From CAWUEX02 sp038148375 (GTDB lineage: Bacteria > Pseudomonadota > Alphaproteobacteria > Rhodospirillales > Rhodospirillaceae), in contig JAYQVH010000006.1 of the NCBI GenBank assembly GCA_038148375.1, positions 1 to 64,000 of the forward strand: a DNA stretch of 64,000 nucleotides, written 5' to 3'. A program made the position numbers and the translations under genes. This document shows, in pieces, positions 42,142 through 51,388 of the stretch. Position 1 is the first letter of the stretch. Each line of letters starts with the position of its first letter. Below the pieces are notes generated by a model. The model was not told where the DNA came from and did no database searches. It worked only from the letters and a program-made list of their open reading frames with translations.

Positions 42142-43860
42142 TTATTCCGCCGCCTGTTTGGTTTCTATGTACTGAGAGATATCCACTTCGTCGATCTGAT
42201 CAGGGCGCAGGAATTGCTCGGCGTACTCTTTGTACATGCCGGACGTCAGGAAAAATTCGAACAGTTCCGCGTCGACGTGTTTGTCTTTCTTCATGAACCA
42301 CAGAATCTTGACCGCTTCACTGAGCTTCTTGGCCTTCTTGTACGGCCGGTCGGCGGCAGTCAGCGCCTCGAAGATATCGGCGATGGCCATGATGCGCGCC
42401 GGCACGGACATCTGCTCGCCGGTGAGGCCGCGCGGATAACCGGTGCCGTCCATCTTTTCGTGGTGACCGCCCGCGTACTTCGGCACCCGGCGCAGCGTTT
42501 TCGGGAACGGCAGTTCCTCGAGCATTTCGATGGTCAGCACGATGTGGTCGTTGATCTTGCGGCGCTCGTCGTCGTTCAGCGTGCCGCGTGAGATACAAAG
42601 ATTGCGGATTTCGCCGAGATCGTATTCCGCCTCGCTGTGCTCGGGCAAATCAGCCAACAGCTGCTCCCAACCCTTGGCCGGCGGAGGGGCTTTTTCAAGC
42701 AGGGAAGATTCGGTCCACGACAGGCCCTTGCTGCGATCGAAGTGGCGGTACCATTTCTGCTTGGCCAGCTTCTTGACCAGATCCTGCTTCTCATCGGGCA
42801 GGAATTCCCCGCCGATGTTGACGTCGGAAACAAAGTCCCACTGCTCGTCGAGTTCCTTGCAGCGTTTCTTGAACTTTTTCTTCTCTTCCTTTTCGTCGGC
42901 ACCCTTGTTGATCGCCTTGAGCATCTTGATCTCGGCATCGCGGCGCAGCACCTAGAAACGCATGCGCACTTCGTGGACACGGTCGAAAATCGTCTGCAGC
43001 TTGGTGGCTTTATCGACGACATATTCCGGCGTTGTCACCTTGCCGATGTCATGCAACCAGGCCGCGACGTGCAGCTCGTACCATTGCTGCTCATCGAGAT
43101 CGAAATCCTTGAACGTGCCGTCGGTCGCCTTGGCGCATTCCTGCGCCAGCATCTTGGTCAACTCAGGCACGCGCTGACAGTGACCGCCGGTGTAAGGCGA
43201 CTTGGCGTCAATGGCGTGGGCCATGACCTTGATCAAGCTGTCCATCAACGCCCGCTGGGCGTCGATCAGCTGCTGGTTGTCGATGGCGACGGCGGCCTGG
43301 GAGGCCAAAGCTTCAACCAGGCGCTGCACCGACTTGGAGAATGGAATGACATCGCCGGTCGTTTCGTCCTGAGCGTTGATCAGCTGCAGGACGCCGATGA
43401 CTTCGTCGGAATAATTCTTAAGTGGAATGGTCAGGAAGGATTTAGAACGGAAACCCGTCCCTTCATCGAACTTTTTGGTGCCCGAAAAGTCGTACCCTTC
43501 CGCTTCGTACGCATCTTCGATGTTAATCGCTTCGCCCGTCAGCGCCGCAGCCGTAGAAACGTTGTTGTAATTGGGCTGCTTGGTTTCCGGGTTGTACATC
43601 TGCAAGGGCGGGAACGGGATCGGAACGCCCGTGGTGCCGCCCATGGCGATGTTGAGGCTTTCTGTCCGGACAATCTGGAAAGACAGAGTGTCGTTGTCTT
43701 CGCGCAGGTAGAGAGTGCCGCCGTCGGCGTTGGTGAGCTCCTTGGCCTCGAGCAGAATGCGCTCGGTCAGGCGGTCGTGATCGCGCTCCGCCGAGAGCGC
43801 GATACCCAGATCAATAAGCTTTTCAAAGCCTCTAGAGGATGTTTGTTCTGCTTCAGCCAC
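42142..43860 (-). pseudogene. GAF / HD-GYP gene interrupted by an in-frame amber codon
   Basis: One continuous frame split by a single TAG at 42954-42952. Upstream (302 codons) are a GAF domain (residues ~20-195) and the first half of an HD-GYP domain with GGHCQRVPELT and AAWLHDIGKVTTPEYV. Downstream (269 codons), immediately after the stop, the same protein continues: a lysine-rich insertion, then HHEKMDGTGYPRGL and MAIADIFEALTAADRPYKKA. Related proteins appear to have a glutamate codon (GAG) here, and one G-to-T change would give the stop. HD-GYP proteins hydrolyse cyclic di-GMP. Neither part alone has the complete metal site. A GTG follows the stop but without a ribosome site. Confidence 0.85.
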
Positions 43861-44238
43861 AGCTGTGTCTGTTCGTTCTGTTTTGCGTCACCCAGGGCGC
43901 CACGCTGGCCGCTGCACCCTCACCACCGATGTAGTATGGACCAAAAACGGCGCCAAGTCATTGCCGTTGCATCGTTTTCTGGCTTCAGCCCTCTCCCGGG
44001 ACGAGCCAGTCGCGAATTCTCCACCACCACTAGAATATCCCGATAACACCCATTGGAACACGCAAAATGCCTTATGGCAATGTGAGTAATCCATTGCTGG
44101 TTGTGGCGCGCAGGCTGAAGTGGGCGCCGGGTTCGGCGATTTCACCCCCTACGGTCGAGATGACCTGTGCTTGACGCCGCCTATTGGGGACCGCTAAGCC
44201 CAAGCCCCACTTCGCCAAACCGGATTCGGCCAGCCTGT
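43861..44238. other. Intergenic region between the GAF/HD-GYP gene and ubiD
   Basis: Divergent gap of about 380 bases. Short frames exist but none has a ribosome site, coding-like composition or family resemblance, so I see no gene here. No operator or RNA was recognised. Confidence 0.55.
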
Positions 44239-45756
44239 ATGCCTTTCTCGTCCCTGCGTGATTTCATCGACCGCCTAGATGCCGCGGGCCAGTTGGTCCG
44301 CGTCTCGGCACCCGTGTCGACGCAACTCGAGATGACCGAAATTCAAACCCGTGTGCTGGCTGAGAGTGGGCCCGCCCTGCTTTTCGAAAACGTCACAGGC
44401 GCGGATGGGCAGCCGGCGGAAATGCCGGTTCTGACCAATCTGTTCGGCACGGTCGAGCGTGTTGCCATGGGTATGGACCGGACGCCAGACCAACTGCGCG
44501 AGGTCGGTGAAACGCTGGCGTTTCTCAAACAGCCCGAACCGCCGGGCGGCTGGCGGGAAGCCATCGACATGCTGCCATTACTCAAGACCGTGATGGCCAT
44601 GAAGCCCCGAACAGTCAGCAAAGCACCCTGTCAGGAGGTTGTGCTGACAGGCGACCAGATCGACCTCGGCCGCCTGCCCATCCAAGGGTGCTGGCCGGGC
44701 GAACCGGCCCCGCTGATCACCTGGCCGCTGGTCGTGACCAAAGGTCCCGGCGGCGACAAGCGCGACATCGCGAACCTCGGCATATACCGCATGCAGGTGA
44801 CCGGGAAAGACACGACGCTGATGCGCTGGCTCAAGCACAGGGGCGGCGCGGGCCAGTTCGACCGGTGGAAAGAACAGAAACGCGAACCGCTGCCCGCCGC
44901 TGCGGTCATCGGCGCCGACCCGGGCACGCTGCTGGCCGCCGTTACGCCGGTGCCCGATACCTTGTCGGAATATCAATTCGCCGGCCTCCTGCGCGGACGC
45001 AAAGTCGATCTGGTCGACTGTAAAACCATCCCGCTGCAGGTCCCGGCGGAAGCGGAGATCGTGCTCGAGGGCCATGTGCTGCTTGATGTGCATGGCGATG
45101 AAGGCCCCTACGGCGACCATACCGGCTACTACAACGCGGTCGAGCCGTTTCCGGTGTTCAAGGTTTCCGCAATCACCATGCGGAACAACCCTATCTACCT
45201 GTCGACGTTTACAGGCCGCCCGCCCGACGAGCCGAGCATCCTGGGCGAAGCGCTCAACGAGGTCTTTATCCCGCTGCTGACGCAGCAGTTCCCGGAGATC
45301 GTCGATTTTTGGCTGCCGCCGGAGGGGTGCAGCTATCGCATCGCCGTCGTCAGTATGAAGAAATCTTATGCCGGCCACGCCAAGCGCGTGATGATGGGGG
45401 TGTGGAGTTTCCTGCGCCAGTTCGTGTACACCAAGTTCGTTATCGTCGTGGACGACGACATCAATGCGCGCGACTGGAAGGATGTGATGTGGGCGGTGTC
45501 CACCCGCATGGACCCGGCGCGTGACATCACGGTGGTCGACAACACCCCGATCGATTATCTCGACTTCGCCTCGCCCGAACCCGGTTTGGGCGGCAAGCTC
45601 GGCCTCGATGCCACCAATAAACTGCCCGGCGAAACCCATCGGGCGTGGGGTACGAAAATCCGCATGAGCGATGACATCATCGACCTCGTCACACGCAAAT
45701 GGGCGGACTACGGCGTGCCCGGAAGCGGCGCGCCGATTTGGAAAGACAAAACGTAA
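44239..45756 (+). CDS. ubiD: UbiD-family decarboxylase
   Basis: 505-residue prenylated-FMN-dependent decarboxylase; in ubiquinone synthesis it removes the carboxyl group of 3-polyprenyl-4-hydroxybenzoate. Signatures are DKRDIANLGIYRMQVTGKD, HRGGAGQFDRWKEQ, PLPAAAVIGADPGTLLA, EGHVLLDVHGDEGPYGDHTG and FSSLRDFIDRLDAAGQLVRV at the N-terminus. The start was set at the ATG at 44239; an upstream GTG would add a non-homologous leader. No ubiX is in the window. pmbA follows after 22 bases. Confidence 0.95.
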   Translation: MPFSSLRDFIDRLDAAGQLVRVSAPVSTQLEMTEIQTRVLAESGPALLFENVTGADGQPAEMPVLTNLFGTVERVAMGMDRTPDQLREVGETLAFLKQPEPPGGWREAIDMLPLLKTVMAMKPRTVSKAPCQEVVLTGDQIDLGRLPIQGCWPGEPAPLITWPLVVTKGPGGDKRDIANLGIYRMQVTGKDTTLMRWLKHRGGAGQFDRWKEQKREPLPAAAVIGADPGTLLAAVTPVPDTLSEYQFAGLLRGRKVDLVDCKTIPLQVPAEAEIVLEGHVLLDVHGDEGPYGDHTGYYNAVEPFPVFKVSAITMRNNPIYLSTFTGRPPDEPSILGEALNEVFIPLLTQQFPEIVDFWLPPEGCSYRIAVVSMKKSYAGHAKRVMMGVWSFLRQFVYTKFVIVVDDDINARDWKDVMWAVSTRMDPARDITVVDNTPIDYLDFASPEPGLGGKLGLDATNKLPGETHRAWGTKIRMSDDIIDLVTRKWADYGVPGSGAPIWKDKT

Positions 45757-45778
45757 TTTTGGATGTTTGGAGTTTGGT

Positions 45779-47119
45779 GTGTCTGAAGAGTCGCTGACCC
45801 TGCTGACGGATTTAATCGACAAAGCGAAAATGGCCGGCGCCGATGCCGCCGATGCCATCCTTGCGGATGGCGCATCGACGTCCGTGTCGTTTCGTTTGGG
45901 CGAACTGGAACAGCTTGAACATTCCGAAGGCGGCGATATCGGCCTGCGTGTATTGGTCGGCACGAAACAGGCGATAGTGTCGTCCTCGGACCGCTCGCCG
46001 GAAGCTCTGACAGAATTGGTCGACCGGGCGATTGCCATGGCGAAGACCGTGCCGGACGATGAGTTTCTCGGCCTCGCCGATCCCGACCAGCTCATCACCG
46101 AGCTCCCTGACCTTGATATGTGCGACCCCCACGACGTCAGTGCCGAACAGCTGATCGAGGCGGCGAAGGCCTGCGAAGACGCTGCCCGCGCCGTCAAAGG
46201 CGTGACCAATTCGGAGGGGGCCCATGCGAGCTGGGGGCGGTCCCGCGTCGCCATCGCCGCAAGCAATGGGTTTCACCGGGCTTATGAAAGCACGGGGGGG
46301 TCGTATTCCGCGTCGGTCCTGGCAGGCGACAGCGATGCCGGCATGGAAACCGATTACGACTACACCTCCGCCGTCTACGCTGCTGACCTGCGCAGTCCGG
46401 AAGACGTTGGCCGGACCGCCGGCGAACGCTCGATACGCAAGCTGGGCGCGCGCAAGGTGAAGAGCGGCAAGTATCCGGTGATCTTCGAGAACCGCACCGC
46501 ACGCGGACTGGTCAGCCACTTCCTCGGCGCCATCAACGGCGCCGCCGTGGCCCGCGGAACGACTTTCCTGAAAGACCGCATGGGCGACGCGGTGTTCGGC
46601 GCCGGCATTACCATCGTGGAAGATCCCCATCGGGCGCGCGGGTTAAGGTCAAAGCCGTGCGATGCCGAAGGGCTGCCGAACACGCGCCGCAAACTGATTG
46701 ATGCCGGTGTACTGACGACCTGGGTGCTGGATCTGCGCACGGCGCGCAAACTCGGGTTGAAGCCAACCGGACATGCGGGACGCAGTCCGTCTTCTCCGCC
46801 GAGCCCGTCGGCAACGAACGTCAATCTGATGGCGGGAAACACGTCGCCGGAGGGCTTGATCGGCGAGATCGAGCAAGGCGTGTACGTGACCGACGCCTTC
46901 GGTCAGGGCGTTAACGGCGTCACCGGCGATTACAGCCGCGGCATTGCCGGCTTCTGGATTGAAAACGGCGAACTCGCCTACCCGATCAACGAGATCACAA
47001 TCGCAGGCAATCTCAAGGAGATGTTCAAGGCGTTGACGCCGGCCGACGACCTCGTCCTGCGCTACGGCGTCGACGCGCCGACGGTACGGGTCGATGGGAT
47101 GACCATCGCCGGGAGCTAA
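45779..47119 (+). CDS. pmbA: TldD/PmbA-family metalloprotease subunit
   Basis: 446-residue member of the TldD/PmbA family, whose complexes act as zinc proteases on peptide antibiotics and unfolded peptides. N-terminal DLIDKAKMAGADAADAILA, middle SVLAGDSDAGMETDYDY and GERSIRKLGARKVKSGKYPV, C-terminal NVNLMAGNTSPEGLIGEIEQ and GVNGVTGDYSRGIAGFWIEN fit PmbA. The HExxxH zinc site belongs to the TldD partner and is not expected here. The GTG at 45779 with GGAG just before it gives the family length (~450). Confidence 0.93.
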   Translation: MSEESLTLLTDLIDKAKMAGADAADAILADGASTSVSFRLGELEQLEHSEGGDIGLRVLVGTKQAIVSSSDRSPEALTELVDRAIAMAKTVPDDEFLGLADPDQLITELPDLDMCDPHDVSAEQLIEAAKACEDAARAVKGVTNSEGAHASWGRSRVAIAASNGFHRAYESTGGSYSASVLAGDSDAGMETDYDYTSAVYAADLRSPEDVGRTAGERSIRKLGARKVKSGKYPVIFENRTARGLVSHFLGAINGAAVARGTTFLKDRMGDAVFGAGITIVEDPHRARGLRSKPCDAEGLPNTRRKLIDAGVLTTWVLDLRTARKLGLKPTGHAGRSPSSPPSPSATNVNLMAGNTSPEGLIGEIEQGVYVTDAFGQGVNGVTGDYSRGIAGFWIENGELAYPINEITIAGNLKEMFKALTPADDLVLRYGVDAPTVRVDGMTIAGS

Positions 47120-47153
47120 CGGCTCAGGAAACGCCTCGCCGCGGGCGCGATAC

Positions 47154-47171
47154 CTTTCATTTTCGTTACAG
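47154..47171 (+). promoter_or_regulatory. Possible Pho box upstream of the plcP-like gene
   Basis: CTTTCAT, four bases (TTTC), GTTACAG. The first heptamer agrees with the Pho-box unit CTGTCAT at six of seven positions; the second is weak (it resembles the CTTACAT variant at five of seven). It lies about 100 bases before the phosphoesterase gene, where phosphate-starvation control would make sense. This is a motif-only suggestion. Confidence 0.35.
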
Positions 47172-47268
47172 GAGAGTGAACATTTGGAGTCATTCGCCCC
47201 GGGTGTATGTACTTTTGATCTAGAAACACCTTATCCAGAGGCTCATTCGAACGACGTAGCGGGCCCCC

Positions 47269-48123
47269 ATGAAGGCCATTGGAGAAACTCTCAGATTCCG
47301 TTCGATTTTTATTTCGGACGTTCACCTCGGAACACGTGGCTGCAAGGCAGAGTTTCTCCTCGACTTCTTGCGCCACTCAGAATCAGACTCTTTGTATCTC
47401 GTTGGCGACATCTTCGACGGATGGCGGCTGAAGCGGAATTGGTTCTGGCCACAGGCCCACAATGACGTAATCCAGAAGTTGCTGCGCAAGGCACGCAAGG
47501 GGACAAAGGTCTTTTTTGTTCCCGGCAACCACGACGAATTCGCCCGCGATTACGTGGATAACGAATTCGGCCACGTCAAAGTGCGACGCGAAATCATCCA
47601 CACGGCGGCAGACGGCCGCCGTTTTCTTGTTATGCACGGAGACGAGTGCGACGGGGTCATTCTCTATGCGCGCTGGCTCGCGGTCCTAGGCGACTATGCA
47701 TATGTGCTCGCACTATCAGCCAATCACTGGTTCAACGTCATACGGCGCACACTTGGCCTGCCCTATTGGTCGCTGTCGGCGTACCTGAAACACAAGGTCA
47801 AGAACGTCGTTCAGTTCATGTCGGATTACGAAACGGGCATGGTTGCGCTGGCCAAGCGTAAAGGCACGGACGGCGTAATCTGCGGCCACATCCACCACGC
47901 CGATATCAAAGACATCGACGGCATCACGTACTGCAATGACGGCGACTGGGTCGAAAGCTGTACAGCCCTGGTCGAACACTACGACGGGCGCATGGAAATC
48001 CTGACCTGGACGGACATGCGCCACCTTTCCCCCCTCGAAGCTTACGGTAAAGCAAAAGAATGCGAATACTCGTCGTCACCGACGCCTGGTACCCGCAAGT
48101 CAACGGCGTCGTCCGAACTTTAG
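47269..48123 (+). CDS. PlcP-like phosphoesterase (LpxH-type calcineurin fold)
   Basis: 284-residue metallophosphoesterase. Metal ligands are visible in order: FISDVHLG (Asp17, His19), YLVGDIFDGW (Asp47), VPGNHDEF (Asn87, His88), VMHGDECD and CGHIHHADI. It resembles LpxH (UDP-2,3-diacylglucosamine hydrolase). However, in alphaproteobacteria this gene type next to a DAG glycosyltransferase is known as PlcP, a phospholipase C releasing diacylglycerol from membrane phospholipids under phosphate limitation. The next gene overlaps its last 64 bases and is such a glycosyltransferase, which favours PlcP. The LpxH role remains possible because lpxK is near. Confidence 0.85.
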   Translation: MKAIGETLRFRSIFISDVHLGTRGCKAEFLLDFLRHSESDSLYLVGDIFDGWRLKRNWFWPQAHNDVIQKLLRKARKGTKVFFVPGNHDEFARDYVDNEFGHVKVRREIIHTAADGRRFLVMHGDECDGVILYARWLAVLGDYAYVLALSANHWFNVIRRTLGLPYWSLSAYLKHKVKNVVQFMSDYETGMVALAKRKGTDGVICGHIHHADIKDIDGITYCNDGDWVESCTALVEHYDGRMEILTWTDMRHLSPLEAYGKAKECEYSSSPTPGTRKSTASSEL

Positions 48124-49136
48124 ACACACTCAAGTCGCACCTGATACGCGGCGGACACCAAGTTGTCTTCGTGACACCCCAGCAGTTCGGGACGATCCCG
48201 TGCCCGACCTATCCGGAAATTCGACTATCTCTTTTTGTCGGCCGAGCGATGCGGCGCATGATCGAGAAATTCCATCCGTGTGTCGTTCATATCGCGACGG
48301 AGGGCCCCCTCGGCATGGCGGCGCGCCGCTACTGCGTGAGACGCGACATTCCGTTCACCACCGCGTTTCATACCAAGTTTCCAGAATACGTCCACGCCCG
48401 TTTCAAGATCCCGGTTGCCTGGATCTACAAAATAGTGCGTTGGTTCCACGGCAAATCCCAAGGCGTCATGGTCGCCACTAAGACGATTGAAGACGAACTC
48501 AAGAGATGGGGTATCGGCAACATCAAGCGCTGGACGCGCGGTGTCGATACGGAATTGTTTAAGCCGCGCGACAAGGCGTTTCTCGATCTGCCGCGGCCGA
48601 TTTCGCTGTATGTCGGCCGGGTCGCCGTGGAGAAAAATATCGAAGCGTTCTTGGACCTCAACCTCGACGGATCGAAGGTGGTGGTGGGAGATGGTCCGCA
48701 GCTTGCGCAATTGAAAAAGAAATATCCTGAAGTGCACTTCACCGGCGCCAAAACGGGCGAGGAACTAGCGCAGCACTTCGCAAGCTCAGATGTGTTCGTG
48801 TTTCCCAGCCGTACCGATACCTTCGGACTGGTTTTACTGGAAGCGCTGGCATCCGGCATTCCCGTCGCTGCCTACCCCGTCGCGGGGCCTCTGGACGTCA
48901 TTGGCAATGCAAACGTGGGATGCCTGGATGAAGATCTGGGAAGCGCTGTCCGAATGGCTCTGTTAGCCAACCCGGATGACTGCCGCGCATACGCTCTGGG
49001 GTATTCCTGGGACACGAGTGTGAATCAGTTTCTGAACAACGCTTGCCCATTCGACCCTGATGACGTGTTTCCTGCGGCGGGCACGGAACCAAACACTGAG
49101 GAAGAACAAGCACCAAAAGCGATTATTAAATATTGA
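48060..49136 (+). CDS. GT4 glycosyltransferase, Agt-like
   Basis: 358-residue GT-B glycosyltransferase. N-terminal MRILVVTDAWYPQVNGVVRT is the family opening. HIATEGPLGMAARRYC and FTTAFHTKFPEY belong to the acceptor lobe; SLYVGRVAVEKNIEAFLD and VFPSRTDTFGLVLLEALASG (the E-x7-E motif) belong to the donor lobe. With the overlapping PlcP-like gene it matches the known plcP-agt pair in which diacylglycerol is turned into glycolipid to spare phosphorus. The sugar is not predictable. The overlap of 64 bases implies coupled translation. Confidence 0.88.
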   Translation: MRILVVTDAWYPQVNGVVRTLDTLKSHLIRGGHQVVFVTPQQFGTIPCPTYPEIRLSLFVGRAMRRMIEKFHPCVVHIATEGPLGMAARRYCVRRDIPFTTAFHTKFPEYVHARFKIPVAWIYKIVRWFHGKSQGVMVATKTIEDELKRWGIGNIKRWTRGVDTELFKPRDKAFLDLPRPISLYVGRVAVEKNIEAFLDLNLDGSKVVVGDGPQLAQLKKKYPEVHFTGAKTGEELAQHFASSDVFVFPSRTDTFGLVLLEALASGIPVAAYPVAGPLDVIGNANVGCLDEDLGSAVRMALLANPDDCRAYALGYSWDTSVNQFLNNACPFDPDDVFPAAGTEPNTEEEQAPKAIIKY

Positions 49137-49143
49137 ACAACAA

Positions 49144-49169
49144 AAAGGCGGCGCGTGAGCGCCGCCTTT
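49144..49169. terminator. Bidirectional terminator
   Basis: Eleven-base perfect stem AAAGGCGGCGC / GCGCCGCCTTT with GTGA loop. It stands after the glycosyltransferase (plus strand) and after the acidic-protein gene (minus strand); the minus-strand T-run is the better one. Confidence 0.85.
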
Positions 49170-49195
49170 GAGTTGCCTTGAAGGGCTGGAATAGC

Positions 49196-49555
49196 TTACT
49201 GCGGATTAGGCATGGCGTCTTCCATGTCCTCCATCATTTCTTCCGCGCCTTCCTTTATATCTTCAGCGGCCTCTTCCATGGCGTCGGCGGCATCCTCTGC
49301 TGCATCGCCAACGGCCTCCATCGCTTCATCGGCGGCTTCACGCATTTGATCGCCCATGGAGTCGGAGTTGGACATTTCATCAGATGCTTCGTCCATGGCG
49401 TCGTCCATCGCATCTCCGGCATCGTCCATGACCTCATCCACGGAATCTGGCATGGAGCCCATATCATCACCGCCGGAGCCCAAGACATACGCGATCGCCA
49501 CCACAAGCACGATGCCGATTAGAATCGCCCACACTGGGCCTTTATTACTTGTCAT
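49196..49555 (-). CDS. Very acidic Ala/Met-rich membrane-anchored small protein
   Basis: 119-residue protein. Residues 7-26 form one membrane helix (PVWAILIGIVLVVAIAYVLG); the remaining ~90 are almost only Asp, Glu, Ala and Met in helical heptad-like repeats (DDAMDEASDEM, EAVGDAAEDAADAMEEAAED). The charge makes an extended helix or disordered periplasmic rod likely; metal or cation binding is possible. The ATG has AGAGGGAAAACCG upstream and a terminator follows. I know no named family. A shadow frame on the other strand is open only because of the repeat. Confidence 0.75.
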   Translation of the reverse strand: MTSNKGPVWAILIGIVLVVAIAYVLGSGGDDMGSMPDSVDEVMDDAGDAMDDAMDEASDEMSNSDSMGDQMREAADEAMEAVGDAAEDAADAMEEAAEDIKEGAEEMMEDMEDAMPNPQ

Positions 49556-49701
49556 CGGTTTTCCCTCTCATGTTGTTGATAAATCAGTACTCACCGGCCT
49601 CCCTCTTTGGCCAGCAGACGCGGCTCTAACCGGCCGGTTCCTTGTCGTTCCATAATGACCTAGGTAGATTATCGCACATCGCAAGGGAAAGCCGAACCGT
49701 C

Positions 49702-50427
49702 ATGAAGCGCCTGCGTAAGGCCATATTCCGCTCACCGGCGGTGCAATCCGTGCTTGGCGCTCTGGCGGCGGCGTACATCTGGCTTGTACGCGTCACAACG
49801 ACGTGGACCGATATCAACCGCGGCCACACGCAAGACGCGTGGTCCGGATCGCAGCCGGTCATCATAGCGTTCTGGCACAACCGCCTGTTTATGATGCCTT
49901 ACTGCTGGCAGTCGCGTGCGCCATTTCACATGCTGATATCGGCCCATGCCGACGGCCGGCTCATATCGAAAATCGTTTCCTGGTTCGGCATTTCGACGGT
50001 CACGGGGTCGACATCCAAAGGCGGTACGGAAGCGACGCGGGCACTGATCAAAATGTTAAAACAAGGACAGTCCGTCGGCATTACGCCGGACGGTCCGCGC
50101 GGTCCACGTATGCGCGCTGGCGACGGGGCTGCCGCTCTTGCCCGGCTAAGCGGTGCGGTGATCATCCCTGCGGCGGCGGCGACGAGCCGGCGCCGCGTTC
50201 TGAGCACATGGGACAAGTTGATTTTGCCCTTTCCCTTTTCGCGCGGGGCACGGGTATGGGGAACGCCGATCGCCATTCCCAGCGATGCGCTACCGGACGA
50301 CATTTCGATTCTGACGCGGCAATTGGAAGACGCTCTGACCCAAGCCAGCCAGGATGCGGACGCACTCGTCGGTCAAGACCCGATTAGGGCCGCTGACGCC
50401 GAAGGCAACGGCCATGCATCCGCCTGA
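49702..50427 (+). CDS. DUF374 lysophospholipid-acyltransferase-like protein
   Basis: 241-residue membrane-associated acyltransferase-like protein of the DUF374 family. The HxxxxD-type motif is represented by AFWHNRLFMMPY and later ISAHADGRLISKI. The characteristic GITPDGPRGPRMRAGDGAAAL (residues ~130-150) is a hallmark of the family, usually located next to LPS core genes. The start was taken at the ATG at 49702, since the upstream TTG has no ribosome site. It overlaps lpxK by 14 bases. The KDO transferase WaaA, often between these two genes, is missing here. Confidence 0.88.
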   Translation: MKRLRKAIFRSPAVQSVLGALAAAYIWLVRVTTTWTDINRGHTQDAWSGSQPVIIAFWHNRLFMMPYCWQSRAPFHMLISAHADGRLISKIVSWFGISTVTGSTSKGGTEATRALIKMLKQGQSVGITPDGPRGPRMRAGDGAAALARLSGAVIIPAAAATSRRRVLSTWDKLILPFPFSRGARVWGTPIAIPSDALPDDISILTRQLEDALTQASQDADALVGQDPIRAADAEGNGHASA

Positions 50428-51388
50428 GTTTTGGTTCACCGACGGGCCGCTCGCCCGCGCATTATCTCCGTTCGGACACATGTACGGCGCGGTGACCGCA
50501 TGGCGCGTGCGTCACAGCTCCCCTGCCGATGCCAGCGTGCCGGTAGTGTCCATCGGAAACTTGACTGTCGGCGGTACAGGCAAGACACCGGTCGTGCGCG
50601 AAATTGTCCAGCGACTGAAATCTCGAGACATCCGCACCGCCGTTGTATTGCGCGGCTACGGCGGACGGCTCGCGGGACCGGTTAAGGTAGACACTTCTGT
50701 TCATACCGCGCTCGATGTCGGCGACGAGGCGCTCCTCCACGCGCGCGACGGCATGACCTGGGTTGCGCGGAACCGCGCGGCCGGTGCGCGCGCGGCGACA
50801 TCGGAGGGCGCAGAGATTATTGTTCTCGACGACGCTCACCAGCACACCACGCTGAAGAAAGATGCCAGCATCATTGTCGTCGACGGGCGCCGCGGATTCG
50901 GAAATCATCGGATTCTCCCGGCGGGTCCGTTGCGCGAGGATGTCCGGGCCGGTCTGGCCCGCGCGGACCTGCTGGCCATCCTCGGCCCAGATAATACACG
51001 GGTTACCGGCAGAATCGCCGATGACTTGCCCGTGCTTCAGGGCGATCTGGAACCCGCATCGGAAGCCGTCCATCTCCGGCGGCAAAAAGTTGTCGCCTTT
51101 GCCGGACTCGGGCAGCCGGAAAAGTTCTTTGAAACATTGAGAGACTTGGGGGCCAATGTCGTCGCGGCCCATCCCTTCGACGATCATCATCTGTATCAAC
51201 CTGCCGACATTCAACCGATCTTGGACGAGGCCTTTTCGATCGGCGCGATGCCGGTGACCACCGAGAAAGATGCGATGAGGCTGTCGCCGGATCAGCGACA
51301 GCAGGTCAATGTGCTGCGCATCGGTGTGACTTGGAAAAACGCCGGCGCGTTGGACGCCTTACTCGACCGCCTGCTGAACCGCGGGTAA
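50414..51388 (+). CDS. lpxK: Tetraacyldisaccharide 4'-kinase
   Basis: 324-residue membrane-associated kinase adding the 4'-phosphate in lipid A synthesis. Walker A is SIGNLTVGGTGKTP (residues ~45-58). Further motifs are VVLRGYGGRLAGPVKVD, VGDEALLHAR, IIVLDDAHQH and AHPFDDHHLYQPADI. The ATG at 50414 lies inside the end of the DUF374 gene, so translation is coupled. Its 3' end overlaps the convergent M23 peptidase gene by 30 bases. Confidence 0.94.
   Translation: MHPPEFWFTDGPLARALSPFGHMYGAVTAWRVRHSSPADASVPVVSIGNLTVGGTGKTPVVREIVQRLKSRDIRTAVVLRGYGGRLAGPVKVDTSVHTALDVGDEALLHARDGMTWVARNRAAGARAATSEGAEIIVLDDAHQHTTLKKDASIIVVDGRRGFGNHRILPAGPLREDVRAGLARADLLAILGPDNTRVTGRIADDLPVLQGDLEPASEAVHLRRQKVVAFAGLGQPEKFFETLRDLGANVVAAHPFDDHHLYQPADIQPILDEAFSIGAMPVTTEKDAMRLSPDQRQQVNVLRIGVTWKNAGALDALLDRLLNRG

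Noticed and set aside
42142..42951. Treating the GYP half as an independent gene starting at the GTG after the stop
   Set aside because: There is no ribosome site, the GTG directly follows the TAG in the same frame, and homologous sequence runs straight across, so a nonsense mutation is the simpler explanation.
44578..46266. Very long minus-strand frame (562 codons) across ubiD and pmbA
   Set aside because: It is the high-GC mirror of two well-identified genes; no family resemblance, and it would cross two gene boundaries.
49178..49522. Histidine/phenylalanine-rich plus-strand frame antisense to the acidic protein
   Set aside because: It is open only because the acidic gene uses a repetitive codon set; it has no ribosome site or sensible composition, and the minus-strand gene has RBS, membrane helix and terminator.
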